This document shows positions 1 through 9,304 of a stretch of 39,563 nt of DNA, piece after piece. This DNA is from Bacteriovorax sp. Its GTDB lineage: Bacteria; Bdellovibrionota; Bacteriovoracia; Bacteriovoracales; Bacteriovoracaceae. Under the pieces are notes generated by a model. That model searched no databases and was not told the origin of the DNA. It was given only the letters and a program-made list of their open reading frames with translations. A program made the translations under genes and the position numbers. The DNA lies in contig JACMRM010000003.1 of NCBI GenBank assembly GCA_014376445.1, forward strand, positions 1-39,563, written 5' to 3'. The number at the start of each line of letters is the position of its first letter. Position 1 is the stretch's first letter.

Positions 1-203
1 AGGGAAACAGTGGCACTTGAGCGCAGCGAACAAGGTGGAGCGATTTCTTTGGAATAGATATGAGCAATAGAAAAATTCTGACTTTTGCTTTCTGTACCAG
101 AGTTTCCATAGTTTCCAGAAAGATTCCACAAAAAGTACTGTGCTGCTATGCCATTGCCAATGACAGCTAAGTCATAAATATTTTTTTGTGAGTTTGAATC
201 CAT
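1..203 (-). CDS. FAD/NAD(P)-dependent oxidoreductase, N-terminal part (cut by window edge)
   Basis: A reading frame opens with ATG at 203 and runs off the left edge of the window after 67 codons without a stop. Residues 10-25 read YDLAVIGNGIAAQYFLWN, a beta-strand followed by a G-x-G-x-x-A turn and helix, which is the dinucleotide-binding start of a Rossmann-fold flavoprotein. Further on, residues around 55-65 contain APPCSLRSSATVSL, which could be part of a substrate or FAD-contacting loop. A weak AGAG lies 6 bases before the ATG. The gene is divergent from tex, and only about 90 bases separate the two starts. The substrate cannot be judged from this fragment; membership of the flavoprotein oxidoreductase superfamily is inferred from the nucleotide-binding turn only. 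Confidence 0.6.
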   Translation of the reverse strand, partial: MDSNSQKNIYDLAVIGNGIAAQYFLWNLSGNYGNSGTESKSQNFSIAHIYSKEIAPPCSLRSSATVS

Positions 204-231
204 AGTTTACTCTATGAAAAAGACTATTCAT

Positions 232-260
232 TTGCCAACACTTTTCTTTATGTTTATCGT
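232..260 (+). promoter_or_regulatory. sigma70-type promoter of tex
   Basis: TTGCCA (232-237) and TATCGT (255-260) are separated by 17 bases, matching 5/6 and 4/6 of the -35 and -10 consensus. Transcription would start near 267. That puts the AGGA at 263-266 outside the transcript and favours the tex start at 293, which has its own GGAGA. Confidence 0.5.
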
Positions 261-292
261 TTAGGACGCATTACTTTATGGAGAAATTACGA

Positions 293-2605
293 ATGTCATT
301 AGAACAAAACGCTGTCATCTTTGCCGCTCAGGAAACCAATATCAACGCCAGAAATGTTTTGAGCGTGTTAAACCTGATGATCACAGAGCAATGTACAGTC
401 CCCTTTGTGGCCCGCTATAGAAAAGAAGTCACTGGCGGAATGGATGAAGTTCAGATCAGAGCGATCCAGGAATCTTATGAAAACTACATTGAAAGAGAAA
501 AACGCCGTGACTACATCATGGATGCTATCAAAAAAATGGAGCAAATGACTCCTGAATTAGAAAAGAAAATCAAAGCGGCCGATACCATTAATCAGCTTGA
601 GGATTTATATGCTCCTTATAAAGCTAAAAAGAAATCAAAAGGCATGGTTGCTAAAGAAGCCGGGCTCGACGTTCTTGCCGACATTATTTTATCGTCACAA
701 AAAACAAAAGAGCAATTAAAGACCGAACACGGAGATAAATTCAATAAACCGGAATTCAAATTCACAACATTTGAAGAATGTTATGCAGGTGCTCTTGATA
801 TCATTATCGAGATGATGGCCCACGATCCTGAGACAAAAGAAATTCTCCGCAAGGACTACTGGAGTGATGCAAAAATTGTTTCAAGTAAGAGGGACAAAGC
901 TGAACAGGAAGACAAAGACTGGATGAAATATAAAGACTATTTCGAATTCTCCCAAAAAGCTTCTGAACTCAAAGAGCCGAAGGCCGGCCATAGATTCTTG
1001 GCAATGAGAAGAGGAATGACGTCAAAAACTTTAAAGGTAGATGTAGCTTTTCCCGAAGAAGTGGCGACAGGACTTTTAAAGAAAAGATTTTTCGATAAAG
1101 GAAATCTAGGGTGTATGACCGACCTGGAGCTTGCCGCTAAAAAAGCTTACCTTAATTATATTCACCCGAGTTTAGACCTGGAAATAAAATCAGAACTTAA
1201 GAGAGTTAGTGATGAAACGGCCATCAGCGTATTTGGTATCAACTTAAAAAATCTTTTACTACAGCCTTACCTTGGCCCGAAGTCTGTAATTGGTGTAGAT
1301 CCTGGTGTGCGCACAGGATGTAAGATTGTTATCATCGATAATACGGGGAAACTTCTAGGTGACTGTGTAATCTATCCGCATGAACCGCGTATGCAGGTCA
1401 AAGAATCTGCTGCCATTTTAAATGCGATTATTGAGCAGTTCAATGTTCATCACATTGCTATCGGAAGCGGTACTTATGGACGTGAAACCTTGCAATTTAT
1501 TCAGGAGAATGTCACACAAGTAAAGGCCGGCAAAACAAATGCTACTCTTATTTCTGAGGCCGGAGCTTCCGTTTATTCAGCAAGTGAAATTGCAGCGAGT
1601 GAATTCCCTGATAAAGATGTCACAGTCCGAGGTGCAATTTCTATCGCTCGTCGCTTTCAGGACCCTTTGGCCGAGCTTGTAAAAATTGATCCAAAATCTA
1701 TCGGTGTAGGCCAGTATCAGCACGATGTAAACCAGGCGCGATTAAAAAAATCACTGGAAGGTGTGGTTGAATCTTGTGTTAACTTCGTTGGAGTTGACCT
1801 GAATACGGCCTCTGCACCATTACTTGCTTATGTTTCAGGCATCGGACCTGGACTCGCAACAAACGTTGTAAAACATAGAGAACAAAATGGTGCATTTAAG
1901 GATAGAAAAGAAATTTTAAAAGTGACAAGATTTTCACCTAAAGTTTTTGAACAGGCGGCTGGATTTCTTCGCATTTATAATGGTAAAGAACCGCTGGATG
2001 CGACCTTTATTCACCCGGAACGCTACGATGTTCTATCTACATGGGCAAAAAAGAATGCCATTCAAATGAAAGACCTTATTTCTGATAAAGAAATGGTCAT
2101 GAAGCTTGAGCGCGATAGTGATTTTAAAAAGGAAGTGGGAGAATTTACTTTCAACGATATTGTAAAAGCACTTAAATCTCCTTCACAGGATCCACGCACA
2201 GAATTTAAATCTTTTGAATACAGAAAAGATATTTCAAAAATCGGCGATCTTAAAGTCGGCGAATGGTATCCCGGTCAAGTGACAAATATCACTCAGTTCG
2301 GTGCCTTCGTTGATATTGGTATTAAAGAAAATGGTCTTTTGCATGTTTCGCAAATTTCAGATACTTTTGTTGCTGATGCCATGACTGCACTGAAAGTCGG
2401 ACAAGAAGTAAAAGTTCAGGTTTTAGAAATTGATTACGACCGCGGAAGAATTTCACTGACGGCAAAAACCGGTGCTCAAATTGCAAGACCTGCAGCGGGA
2501 GCTCCTCAAGGAACACGTTCAGGGTCAAAACCTCAAGCTGCGCCGGCACCTGCTCCGGCGCTAAAAAATAATGCTTTTGCAGGGCTTAAGAACTTAAAGC
2601 TTTAG
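293..2605 (+). CDS. tex: Tex family S1-domain RNA-binding transcription accessory protein
   Basis: Predicted 770-aa cytoplasmic nucleic-acid-binding protein of the Tex/YhgF family, thought to act in transcription and RNA metabolism. The N-terminal helical region carries VPFVARYRKEVTGG; the YqgF-like RNase H fold follows around GVDPGVRTGCK; the helix-hairpin-helix region includes DPLAELVKIDPKSIGVGQY and SGIGPGLATNVVKHR; an S1 domain lies near residues 660-730 (GQVTNITQFGAFVDIG). The tail is an Ala/Pro-rich linker ending in a short basic segment. Length is normal for the family. I chose ATG 293 because GGAGA sits 8 bases upstream and the predicted transcript begins near 267; ATG 278 is the alternative and adds five residues. 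The gene stands alone between a divergent flavoprotein gene and a chemoreceptor gene. Confidence 0.95.
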   Translation: MSLEQNAVIFAAQETNINARNVLSVLNLMITEQCTVPFVARYRKEVTGGMDEVQIRAIQESYENYIEREKRRDYIMDAIKKMEQMTPELEKKIKAADTINQLEDLYAPYKAKKKSKGMVAKEAGLDVLADIILSSQKTKEQLKTEHGDKFNKPEFKFTTFEECYAGALDIIIEMMAHDPETKEILRKDYWSDAKIVSSKRDKAEQEDKDWMKYKDYFEFSQKASELKEPKAGHRFLAMRRGMTSKTLKVDVAFPEEVATGLLKKRFFDKGNLGCMTDLELAAKKAYLNYIHPSLDLEIKSELKRVSDETAISVFGINLKNLLLQPYLGPKSVIGVDPGVRTGCKIVIIDNTGKLLGDCVIYPHEPRMQVKESAAILNAIIEQFNVHHIAIGSGTYGRETLQFIQENVTQVKAGKTNATLISEAGASVYSASEIAASEFPDKDVTVRGAISIARRFQDPLAELVKIDPKSIGVGQYQHDVNQARLKKSLEGVVESCVNFVGVDLNTASAPLLAYVSGIGPGLATNVVKHREQNGAFKDRKEILKVTRFSPKVFEQAAGFLRIYNGKEPLDATFIHPERYDVLSTWAKKNAIQMKDLISDKEMVMKLERDSDFKKEVGEFTFNDIVKALKSPSQDPRTEFKSFEYRKDISKIGDLKVGEWYPGQVTNITQFGAFVDIGIKENGLLHVSQISDTFVADAMTALKVGQEVKVQVLEIDYDRGRISLTAKTGAQIARPAAGAPQGTRSGSKPQAAPAPAPALKNNAFAGLKNLKL

Positions 2606-2644
2606 TAAAAATCAAACATATCAAAAAATAATCTGTTTATAGGA

Positions 2645-2660
2645 CACAGCTTTCGCTGTG
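2645..2660 (+). other. short perfect hairpin after tex
   Basis: CACAGC and GCTGTG pair around a TTTC loop, 40 bases after the tex stop. No T-run follows, so it is not a standard intrinsic terminator; it may protect the tex 3' end or be chance. The rest of the 189-base gap to the next gene is AT-rich and I see no other clear signal in it. Confidence 0.3.
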
Positions 2661-2794
2661 GACTGTGGATAATCAAAAGAAAAACATATTTAGTCGGTTA
2701 CTTTTTAAAAAAATATTTTCTCCTTATACATGAAGCTAATTTTTCCGAATAGATAATCGTAAATCTTTTAAATTCTAAATCTACCGGAGTAGCT

Positions 2795-4489
2795 ATGGCC
2801 CAGAAAAAACGTTCATTGATGTTCAGACTTATGATGGCCGTGAACACTTCAGCATTAATTATTTTAATTGTGATGGTTTCATTTATTTTAACTAAGACAA
2901 CAGCAATTTTAGAAAAGCAGATTGATAATGAAGCAGAAGCTTTAATGGGATCAGTCCAGTATACCCTCGCTGATTATGTCATTAATCCAGACCGCACGAA
3001 TCTTTTTAAAATTGCTAAAGACATGGTCGATGATAAAACAATTAATCAGGTTTTTATTTATGACAAAGATAAAAAACTTATTATCACTGAAAAAAATACC
3101 AACGTTAAAATTCAGGAAGAAACACGTAAATTTTACAGCAATAAAAAAGACATTGTAAAACTAGGAAAAGAAAAAGAAGGACCTGTAGGGTACATAGAGG
3201 TTAAATACAACCATAACGAAGTCAGATCAATTGAAAACGAGTTCATGATTATCGGATGTATTTCCATTATCGCTTCTCAGCTACTTCTTGCTTTTGTCAT
3301 GTGGTTTGCACTTAAGCAAAGTATCAAGTCAATCAACATTACTACTGATAAACTTCGTGATCTTTCCGAAGCTACAAGTGAGAGCTCCAAAGAACTTGAA
3401 GGGATTTCTGAAGAAGTTTCAAGTTCTGCCAACGAGCAGGCGGCTTCCATACAGGAAACAGTGGCCACACTTGATGAGATTACTTCACAGGTCACAACAA
3501 CTGCAGACAGCGTGGCCAATTCCACAAAAAAATCAGAAGAGTCTTTAGGACATGCGACTGAAGGTAAGGCCGTTGTGACTGATATGATCAGTTCAATGGA
3601 GGCCATCGGACAAAGTAATAAAGATATAATGGATGAAATTGCTCGCGGTAATGAGCGCATTGGTGGAATTGTTAAAATTATCAATGAAATTTCTCAAAAG
3701 ACTGCTGTCATAAACGATATTGTTTTCCAGACAAAACTTTTATCTTTCAATGCTTCGGTAGAAGCAGCGAGAGCTGGTGAGCACGGAAAAGGATTTGCAG
3801 TTGTAGCAGAAGAAGTAGGAAAACTCGCAAAAATGTCCGGAACAGCTTCAACTGAAATTGCTGCCATCTTAAGCGACAGTATTGTAAAAGTTAATTCTGT
3901 TATTGAAGAAACCAACCGAAATGTTAAAAAACTAACTGATATTGGAGCAGATAAAGTTAATAACGGAATGAGAATTGCTGATCGTTGTGGAATAGTGCTG
4001 GAAGATATCGTAACAAATGCAACGATTGTAAAAAATATGATGAATGAAATTTCCGTTGCAAGTAAAGAGCAGGCCGAAGGTGTAAGGAATATTGCGGCAG
4101 CAATGAACCAACTGGACCAGGCAACGTTGAGTAACAATAATGCCGCGGCCATGTCATCTGAAAATGCCAAGCTTTTATCACAAAACTCGTCATCACTTCA
4201 AATGGCAATTGTAGATCTGGAAAAAGAAATCTTTGGTGGTGAACAGACTCATACTGCTGTCATAGAAAAACATTCGCTGTCGTCCCCTCCCGCACCAATG
4301 AAGAATATGGGACAAAAAAAAGTAGCTTCAGTTCAAAAAAATAATGTGCTTCCAATGGCCGCAAAAAAAGAAGTCAAGAGAGCGCCTGCTGTCGTAGACA
4401 TCACACCTGCAACAATTCAAGCTACTCCAAAAGCAAAAAACAGCAACGCTCTTCCGACTTGTGATGACCCGAGATTTGAAGACGTTTAA
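2795..4489 (+). CDS. methyl-accepting chemotaxis protein, HAMP-less
   Basis: A 564-aa transmembrane chemoreceptor. Membrane segments lie near residues 15-33 and 150-172 and flank a periplasmic sensor of about 115 residues with a Cache-like feel ([22 protein letters not shown]). After the second membrane segment the chain goes almost directly into the signalling coiled coil; I find no recognisable HAMP domain. The hairpin tip that contacts CheA/CheW is clear at about 309-335 ([21 protein letters not shown]), and [20 protein letters not shown] is a typical methylation-helix segment. A Pro/Ala/Lys-rich flexible tail ends in DDPRFEDV, possibly a docking motif for adaptation enzymes. GGAG sits 6 bases before the ATG. 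The ligand is unknown. The stop lies 5 bases from the stop of the convergent permease gene. Confidence 0.93.
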   Translation: MAQKKRSLMFRLMMAVNTSALIILIVMVSFILTKTTAILEKQIDNEAEALMGSVQYTLADYVINPDRTNLFKIAKDMVDDKTINQVFIYDKDKKLIITEKNTNVKIQEETRKFYSNKKDIVKLGKEKEGPVGYIEVKYNHNEVRSIENEFMIIGCISIIASQLLLAFVMWFALKQSIKSINITTDKLRDLSEATSESSKELEGISEEVSSSANEQAASIQETVATLDEITSQVTTTADSVANSTKKSEESLGHATEGKAVVTDMISSMEAIGQSNKDIMDEIARGNERIGGIVKIINEISQKTAVINDIVFQTKLLSFNASVEAARAGEHGKGFAVVAEEVGKLAKMSGTASTEIAAILSDSIVKVNSVIEETNRNVKKLTDIGADKVNNGMRIADRCGIVLEDIVTNATIVKNMMNEISVASKEQAEGVRNIAAAMNQLDQATLSNNNAAAMSSENAKLLSQNSSSLQMAIVDLEKEIFGGEQTHTAVIEKHSLSSPPAPMKNMGQKKVASVQKNNVLPMAAKKEVKRAPAVVDITPATIQATPKAKNSNALPTCDDPRFEDV

Positions 4490-4494
4490 AAATT

Positions 4495-5670
4495 TTAAGA
4501 AACTGAGCGGACATGGTCCAGAAGATCATGTTCACGCTTAAACTGAGCGAGCGCAAAGCTCACAAAGATAGAAGAAATTAAATAAGGCACAATAAAAGAA
4601 ATTGTAAGCCCTTTCATTGTGATTAAAATCGGAATCTTCCTGTCGACAAAAACGTCAGGCATAATTTCCGGTGCGTAATGATCGAAGATCCAGAGAAAAA
4701 CCACTCCGCTGATCACTCCTGATAAAATAGATAAAAAACTCATCAGATGTAGAAAGTATTTAGTCGCACGGTTGATCTGTGAAAAAGAAGCTCCTAAAAT
4801 CCAGAAGCTCGCCAGGTCTGATTTAATTTTGTTGAAGAAAATAAGCAACCCTGATGAAATGCAAAGAGAAACCAGCAAACTCATTGCTACAAATAAAAAA
4901 ATCATCACGCTGCTTTCAAGCCTCAAGGCCCAAACCAGGGTCGCATTTTCTTGCTCCCATGTTTTCAGCTGAATTTCAGACGGGATCAATCCTCTCAGCT
5001 CTTCAAAATCCATGTCACTATAAATACGAACACGATTTATAAGACGTCCTTGAATGAGGTTTTGAATGAGCGGAAGCCTCACCCACATGTGGTATAAATC
5101 AATCTCTGGAACATCGCTGGAAATTGTGCGCTCAATTTTAATGGACTGACTTCTGGGAATTTCCCCCATCAGGTCATCGACGTGTGCCGGAGAAATGATT
5201 TGCAAAGTCTCTGGAGGTGCCACACCCACTTTATAAGCAAGCTCCAGCGGCATGATAGCATCAACTTTTTTTTGATTATTTTTTGACTGTAAATCATTCC
5301 TTAAAAGATCAGGAACGAATCCGTTTTGATCGATCCCGTGGACGATAACCGGTGTGATAAAAGTTTGATAGCGAAGCAGTAATTCAATTTCGTATTCTTT
5401 GGAATAACTAGCGTGTTTTTCATCCAGGATTTTAAAAAGCTTTTTATAACTTTCATCGGCCGGATCCATTTTATAAAATAAAGTTGCCTTTCCTAAAATG
5501 GCCTTCGACCTCTCCATTAATTTATTCTGCAATCCCCCCATGGTGCTTTGAAGAACAATTAAAGCAAACGCCGATAAAAACAGACCAACGACTGCCAGGA
5601 TTAATAGACGTTGGCGATTTTTAGCTGAGATAATGTAGACAAAAAAATATTTTAAATAAGTTTTAAACAC
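4495..5670 (-). CDS. FtsX-like / LolC-type ABC transporter permease
   Basis: A 391-aa inner-membrane protein with the FtsX/MacB/LolC-E layout: a first membrane segment near residues 20-41, a large periplasmic domain of about 200 residues, then three membrane segments near 252-277, 305-328 and 350-373. In LolCDE this fold, with an ATPase, extracts lipoproteins from the inner membrane. No ATPase gene is next to it, so its partner must be encoded elsewhere. It starts with GTG (ATG absent), 11 bases after fadJ and without a good ribosome site, so it is probably translated from the fadI-fadJ transcript by coupling. The substrate is not known. A link to fatty acid metabolism is suggested only by this operon position. 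Confidence 0.75.
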   Translation of the reverse strand: MFKTYLKYFFVYIISAKNRQRLLILAVVGLFLSAFALIVLQSTMGGLQNKLMERSKAILGKATLFYKMDPADESYKKLFKILDEKHASYSKEYEIELLLRYQTFITPVIVHGIDQNGFVPDLLRNDLQSKNNQKKVDAIMPLELAYKVGVAPPETLQIISPAHVDDLMGEIPRSQSIKIERTISSDVPEIDLYHMWVRLPLIQNLIQGRLINRVRIYSDMDFEELRGLIPSEIQLKTWEQENATLVWALRLESSVMIFLFVAMSLLVSLCISSGLLIFFNKIKSDLASFWILGASFSQINRATKYFLHLMSFLSILSGVISGVVFLWIFDHYAPEIMPDVFVDRKIPILITMKGLTISFIVPYLISSIFVSFALAQFKREHDLLDHVRSVS

Positions 5671-5681
5671 GCTTTAATATC

Positions 5682-7811
5682 TTAATTGCTCTTCTCGTAG
5701 AAAGTTGTTTTCGTCTCTACCAGGTTCGTTAAGTAGGCATCTGGAGCATAACGTGCTTTATCCACGGTTTCACTAAAATTTTTCAGAGCATTATGAATTT
5801 TATCCAGCCCCTGGCCGTCAGCGTATCTCAGAAGTCCACCGCGAAATGGAGGAAAACCAATTCCGAAAATAAGACCCATATCCACATCACTTGCCGTATT
5901 TACAATCCCATCTCTTAAAATAGAGGCCGCTTCGTTTATCATCGGAAGGAAAAGTCTCATCTGCAAATCAGATTCGCTCATTTTCTTTTTTTCCTTTGGA
6001 AGCAACTCTTCTGCTTCCGGATTCGGTCCTGTCGGCTTTCCTTTTTCATCATAAAGGTAAAATCCTTTGGAATTTTTCTTTCCTAAAAATCCCTTTTCAA
6101 CAAGAACACTTGAAAGTTTTGAAGGATGAGCTCGCTCACCTAAACCTGCATGAAGGATTTTTCCAACTTTAACGGCAACGTCGATACCAACTTCATCGAT
6201 AAGGCGCGCAGGACCCATTGGCATTCCGAAATTCAGTGCGGCCTGATCAAGGTCCTTAAGACTGATACCTTCTTCAAGAAGATAAGCAGCTTCATTTAAA
6301 TAAGGAACAAGAATTCTGTTAACTAAAAATCCCGGGCCGTCTTTAACGATGACCGGAGTTTTCTTTACACGAAGAACCCATTTGTGAAGAGCTTCGATTG
6401 TTTCAGGTGCAATATTGTCGTGGATAATAATTTCCACCAGCGGCATCAGATGAACCGGATTGAAAAAGTGCAGGCCGGCAAAACGATCGGGGAATTCCAG
6501 AGCTTTTGACATTTCCTGAACTGATAGAGATGAAGTATTACTGGTTAAAAGAGTATCGCGGTGAACGTACTTCTCTACTTCTGCAAAAACTTTTTTCTTC
6601 ACGTCCATAATTTCAACAACCGCTTCAATTACTAAGTCAGTTTTTTTGAAACCGCTATAGTCGAGCTGGGCCGTAATTGATCTTTGTTTTCTTTCAAATT
6701 CATCAGGGGTAATTTTTCTGCGTTTTAAAGCACCTGCAAAGTTTGACGAAGACTGCTTAAGACCAAGATTTAAGGCTTCCGTCGTTAAATCTTTCATGAT
6801 CGGCTGCATGCCTGCATCGGCCATAAGCCATGCGATCCCGCCTCCCATCGTCCCTGCACCAAGAGCTGCTCCACGGTTTAGTTTTGGAAGTGCCTTTGTC
6901 GATTTCGGACCTGCATATTTTTTTACATTCTCAGACATGAAATAAATATGTTGTAGATTTTTGGACTGCTCACTGATGGCCAGCTCACCAAAAGCCTGAG
7001 CTTCACCAGCTAAATATGACGTTCTTCCTTTCATCATCCCCGAGTCCATGACATCGAGAATTTTTAAAGGGGCCTGGTAAAACCCGTTTGTTTTTTTAAG
7101 AACAGATTCGCGCACTTTTTGAAAAATAATTTTTCTTGTAACAAAGTTTTCAGTAGCAAGTTCTTTCATCGACTCTTTCAGACCTTTTGCTTTTGGTTTT
7201 TTATTAAAAAAATTCGATGCCATCGCGACTAAGTTTTCACGAGGGTATACTTCTTCAACCAATCCAATTTTTTTTGCTTTATCTGCTCGAAGAGTTTTTC
7301 CAGTGAGAATCATGTCAAGCGCATTTGGAAGGCCAATTTTCCTTGGAAGTCTATAAGTCCCGCCGAAGCCGGGAATAATCCCCAGTTTTACCTCAGGAAG
7401 ACCCATTGATGTTTTAGGTGAGTTTGAGGCAAGAATTGTTTTACATGCAAGTGAGAGTTCAAGCCCTCCGCCGAGACAAACACCATCAATACAAGCAATG
7501 GTTGGAACTGCTAAATCCTCAATACGATTAAAAATAGTTTGTCCGCGCTCTGAACCGTCAGCAGCCTCTGCTTCTGTTTTCATGCCAGCAATTAAATTAA
7601 TATCGGCCCCTGCAAGAAAACAATTTTCTTTATGAGTCCAGAAAATGACTCCGTTAATTTCTGAGGTCTTTGTATGAAGCTCTTCAACTATTTCCTGAAG
7701 CTCTGTCATTGTTTCAATATCAAGAGTTGTCATTGTCTTTGTAGAATTATATCCAAAGCCAACGTAAGCTATTTTATTTTTATACTCGAGACTTATTTTA
7801 TTATTAGACAT
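5682..7811 (-). CDS. fadJ: multifunctional enoyl-CoA hydratase / 3-hydroxyacyl-CoA dehydrogenase (alpha subunit)
   Basis: A 709-aa bifunctional beta-oxidation enzyme. The N-terminal crotonase domain has the oxyanion-hole segment FLAGADINL near residue 65, and the catalytic glutamate pair Glu118 (GGGLELS) and Glu140 (GLPEVKLGIIPGFGGT). The spacing and surrounding sequence look more like FadJ or the mitochondrial trifunctional alpha subunit than FadB. The dehydrogenase half has the NAD turn GAGTMGGGIAWL near 315-330, the catalytic-site segment HFFNPVHLMPLVE near 446-457 and DGPGFLVNRIL. Length matches FadJ (about 714 aa). It hydrates enoyl-CoA and oxidises the 3-hydroxyacyl-CoA, passing 3-ketoacyl-CoA to the thiolase encoded just upstream. 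An AGGTGAGA ribosome site precedes the ATG, and 23 bases separate it from fadI. Confidence 0.93.
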   Translation of the reverse strand: MSNNKISLEYKNKIAYVGFGYNSTKTMTTLDIETMTELQEIVEELHTKTSEINGVIFWTHKENCFLAGADINLIAGMKTEAEAADGSERGQTIFNRIEDLAVPTIACIDGVCLGGGLELSLACKTILASNSPKTSMGLPEVKLGIIPGFGGTYRLPRKIGLPNALDMILTGKTLRADKAKKIGLVEEVYPRENLVAMASNFFNKKPKAKGLKESMKELATENFVTRKIIFQKVRESVLKKTNGFYQAPLKILDVMDSGMMKGRTSYLAGEAQAFGELAISEQSKNLQHIYFMSENVKKYAGPKSTKALPKLNRGAALGAGTMGGGIAWLMADAGMQPIMKDLTTEALNLGLKQSSSNFAGALKRRKITPDEFERKQRSITAQLDYSGFKKTDLVIEAVVEIMDVKKKVFAEVEKYVHRDTLLTSNTSSLSVQEMSKALEFPDRFAGLHFFNPVHLMPLVEIIIHDNIAPETIEALHKWVLRVKKTPVIVKDGPGFLVNRILVPYLNEAAYLLEEGISLKDLDQAALNFGMPMGPARLIDEVGIDVAVKVGKILHAGLGERAHPSKLSSVLVEKGFLGKKNSKGFYLYDEKGKPTGPNPEAEELLPKEKKKMSESDLQMRLFLPMINEAASILRDGIVNTASDVDMGLIFGIGFPPFRGGLLRYADGQGLDKIHNALKNFSETVDKARYAPDAYLTNLVETKTTFYEKSN

Positions 7812-7834
7812 CGTCTTCTCACCTATTTAAAAAA

Positions 7835-9124
7835 TTAACGAACCAGATTCTCAACAACCACAGCACCACCCTGGCCACCACCGATACACAATGAAGCAAG
7901 ACCGTACTTTCCTTTTCTGCGTCTTAATTCATGAACAAGTGTCACGATCAGACGAGATCCTGTTGATCCAACCGGGTGTCCAAGAGCAATACCTCCGCCG
8001 TTGACATTTACTTTCGACCAGTCCAGTTCACCCCATGTATGATCAAGACCAAAACGTGCGGCCACTTCTTTATCTTTTAGGCCAATTCCTACAGCTAAGA
8101 TTTGAGCAGCAAAAGCTTCGTTCAATTCGAACAAATCGAAGTCCGCGAGTTTTAAATTTAATCTTTTCATTACCCCATCCATAGCAAGTAACGGCCCCAT
8201 TCCCATTCTCTCAGGCTCTAATCCATGAAAGTGATAATCAGTAAGTTTAGCAATCGGTTTTAAATTATATTTCTTAACAGCTTCCTCAGATACAAATAAA
8301 AGAGCAGATCCACCGTCTGTGATCGGACAGCTGTTACCGATAGTGACAGTTCCAGATTTTTTATCAAAATAAGGTTTCATCTTCGCAAGACCTTCAACAG
8401 TTGAATTCTCACGAGGACCTACGTCATCAGATAATAGTTTATTTAAAGTACCGCCGACAGTGATCGGAAGAATTTCGTCTTTGAATCTTCCTTCTTTTGT
8501 TGCGGCCACTGCTTTTGCGTGAGATTTATTCGCGTATTCATCCTGCTGTTGACGAGTGATTTTTAATTCACGTGCAAGAAGCTCTGCCGTCTGTCCCATG
8601 TTGAGTCCACAGAAAGGATCTGTCAGTCCTTGCTCTATAGCGACGATTGGAGTTAAAAAATGCGGACGAAAAGCAGACATAGCAGAAAGTTTTTCTCCTA
8701 CTGATTTTGCTTTCATGAGTTTTGCAAAAAGATCCGTCATCTCTTTGTTATAAATTAATGGCATCTGTGACATTGATTCAACACCGCCAGCGACGATGAC
8801 ATCACAGCGCCCGCTGGCGATTTTAATATAGGCCTGCGAGACAGCTTCCATTCCCGAGGCGCAGTTTCTGTGAACCGTGTAGCCCGAAGTTTTTTTATCT
8901 AATCCAGCTTCAAGAGCAATCACTCTTCCGACGTTTGGATATTTCGCTGGAGATCCAGTGTTACCGAAAATAACTTCATCAACTGCATCAGTTGGAATGT
9001 CAGTGTTGTCGATTAAATGTTTTACTAAATAAGCTCCAAGATATGGTGCCTGAACATCTTTTAAATCTAATCCTGATTTGGCTTGCGGTGTTCTTTTTCC
9101 ATCGACGATATAGACATCTCTCAT
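7835..9124 (-). CDS. fadI: acetyl-CoA C-acyltransferase (thiolase), FadI-like
   Basis: A 429-aa thiolase that cleaves 3-ketoacyl-CoA to acetyl-CoA and a shortened acyl-CoA. The acyl-accepting cysteine is in HRNCASGMEAV (Cys88 from the chosen start), the catalytic histidine in GGGIALGHPVGSTGSR, and the second cysteine in SLCIGGGQGG. It has the extra loop around residues 130-165 that FadI and the trifunctional beta subunit carry. I prefer the ATG at 9124 because GGAGAG lies 6 bases upstream; the ATG at 9136 would add four residues and has no ribosome site. First gene of the fadI-fadJ-permease operon. A 22-bp inverted repeat 30 bases upstream of the start is a candidate operator. Confidence 0.93.
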   Translation of the reverse strand: MRDVYIVDGKRTPQAKSGLDLKDVQAPYLGAYLVKHLIDNTDIPTDAVDEVIFGNTGSPAKYPNVGRVIALEAGLDKKTSGYTVHRNCASGMEAVSQAYIKIASGRCDVIVAGGVESMSQMPLIYNKEMTDLFAKLMKAKSVGEKLSAMSAFRPHFLTPIVAIEQGLTDPFCGLNMGQTAELLARELKITRQQQDEYANKSHAKAVAATKEGRFKDEILPITVGGTLNKLLSDDVGPRENSTVEGLAKMKPYFDKKSGTVTIGNSCPITDGGSALLFVSEEAVKKYNLKPIAKLTDYHFHGLEPERMGMGPLLAMDGVMKRLNLKLADFDLFELNEAFAAQILAVGIGLKDKEVAARFGLDHTWGELDWSKVNVNGGGIALGHPVGSTGSRLIVTLVHELRRRKGKYGLASLCIGGGQGGAVVVENLVR

Positions 9125-9153
9125 AAATCTCTCCATAGATTGTAAGGCCTTAT

Positions 9154-9175
9154 TTTAAGTCGTAATATACTTAAA
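9154..9175. promoter_or_regulatory. inverted repeat, candidate operator of the fadI-fadJ operon
   Basis: TTTAAGT (9154-9160) and ACTTAAA (9169-9175) form perfect 7-bp arms around an 8-base centre (CGTAATAT). The site lies 30-51 bases upstream of the fadI ATG, where a TetR- or GntR-type repressor of fatty acid degradation would bind. The regulator is not in this window. Confidence 0.45.
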
Positions 9176-9246
9176 TTCTATAGTGAGTTGCATGTTTTAG
9201 AAAGGGATGTTTCATAGGTTAATTTAGACTGTGGCCATACTGGACT

Positions 9247-9276
9247 AAAAAAAACGGGCTTCCAAATGGAAGCCCG
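9247..9276 (-). terminator. rho-independent terminator of the barrel gene at 9305-10405
   Basis: On the minus strand CGGGCTTCCA and TGGAAGCCCG form a perfect 10-bp stem around a 2-base loop, followed directly by eight T. It lies 29 bases after the stop codon of the outer-membrane barrel gene and separates it from fadI. Confidence 0.95.
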
Positions 9277-9304
9277 CAATTAAAATTTGATCGATTGTTT
9301 AAAA

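Noticed and set aside
3277-4208. Three long antisense frames (3277-3684, 3694-4170, 3957-4208) under the chemoreceptor
   Set aside because: They are shadows of the coiled-coil codon pattern, lack ribosome sites and look like compositional artefacts.
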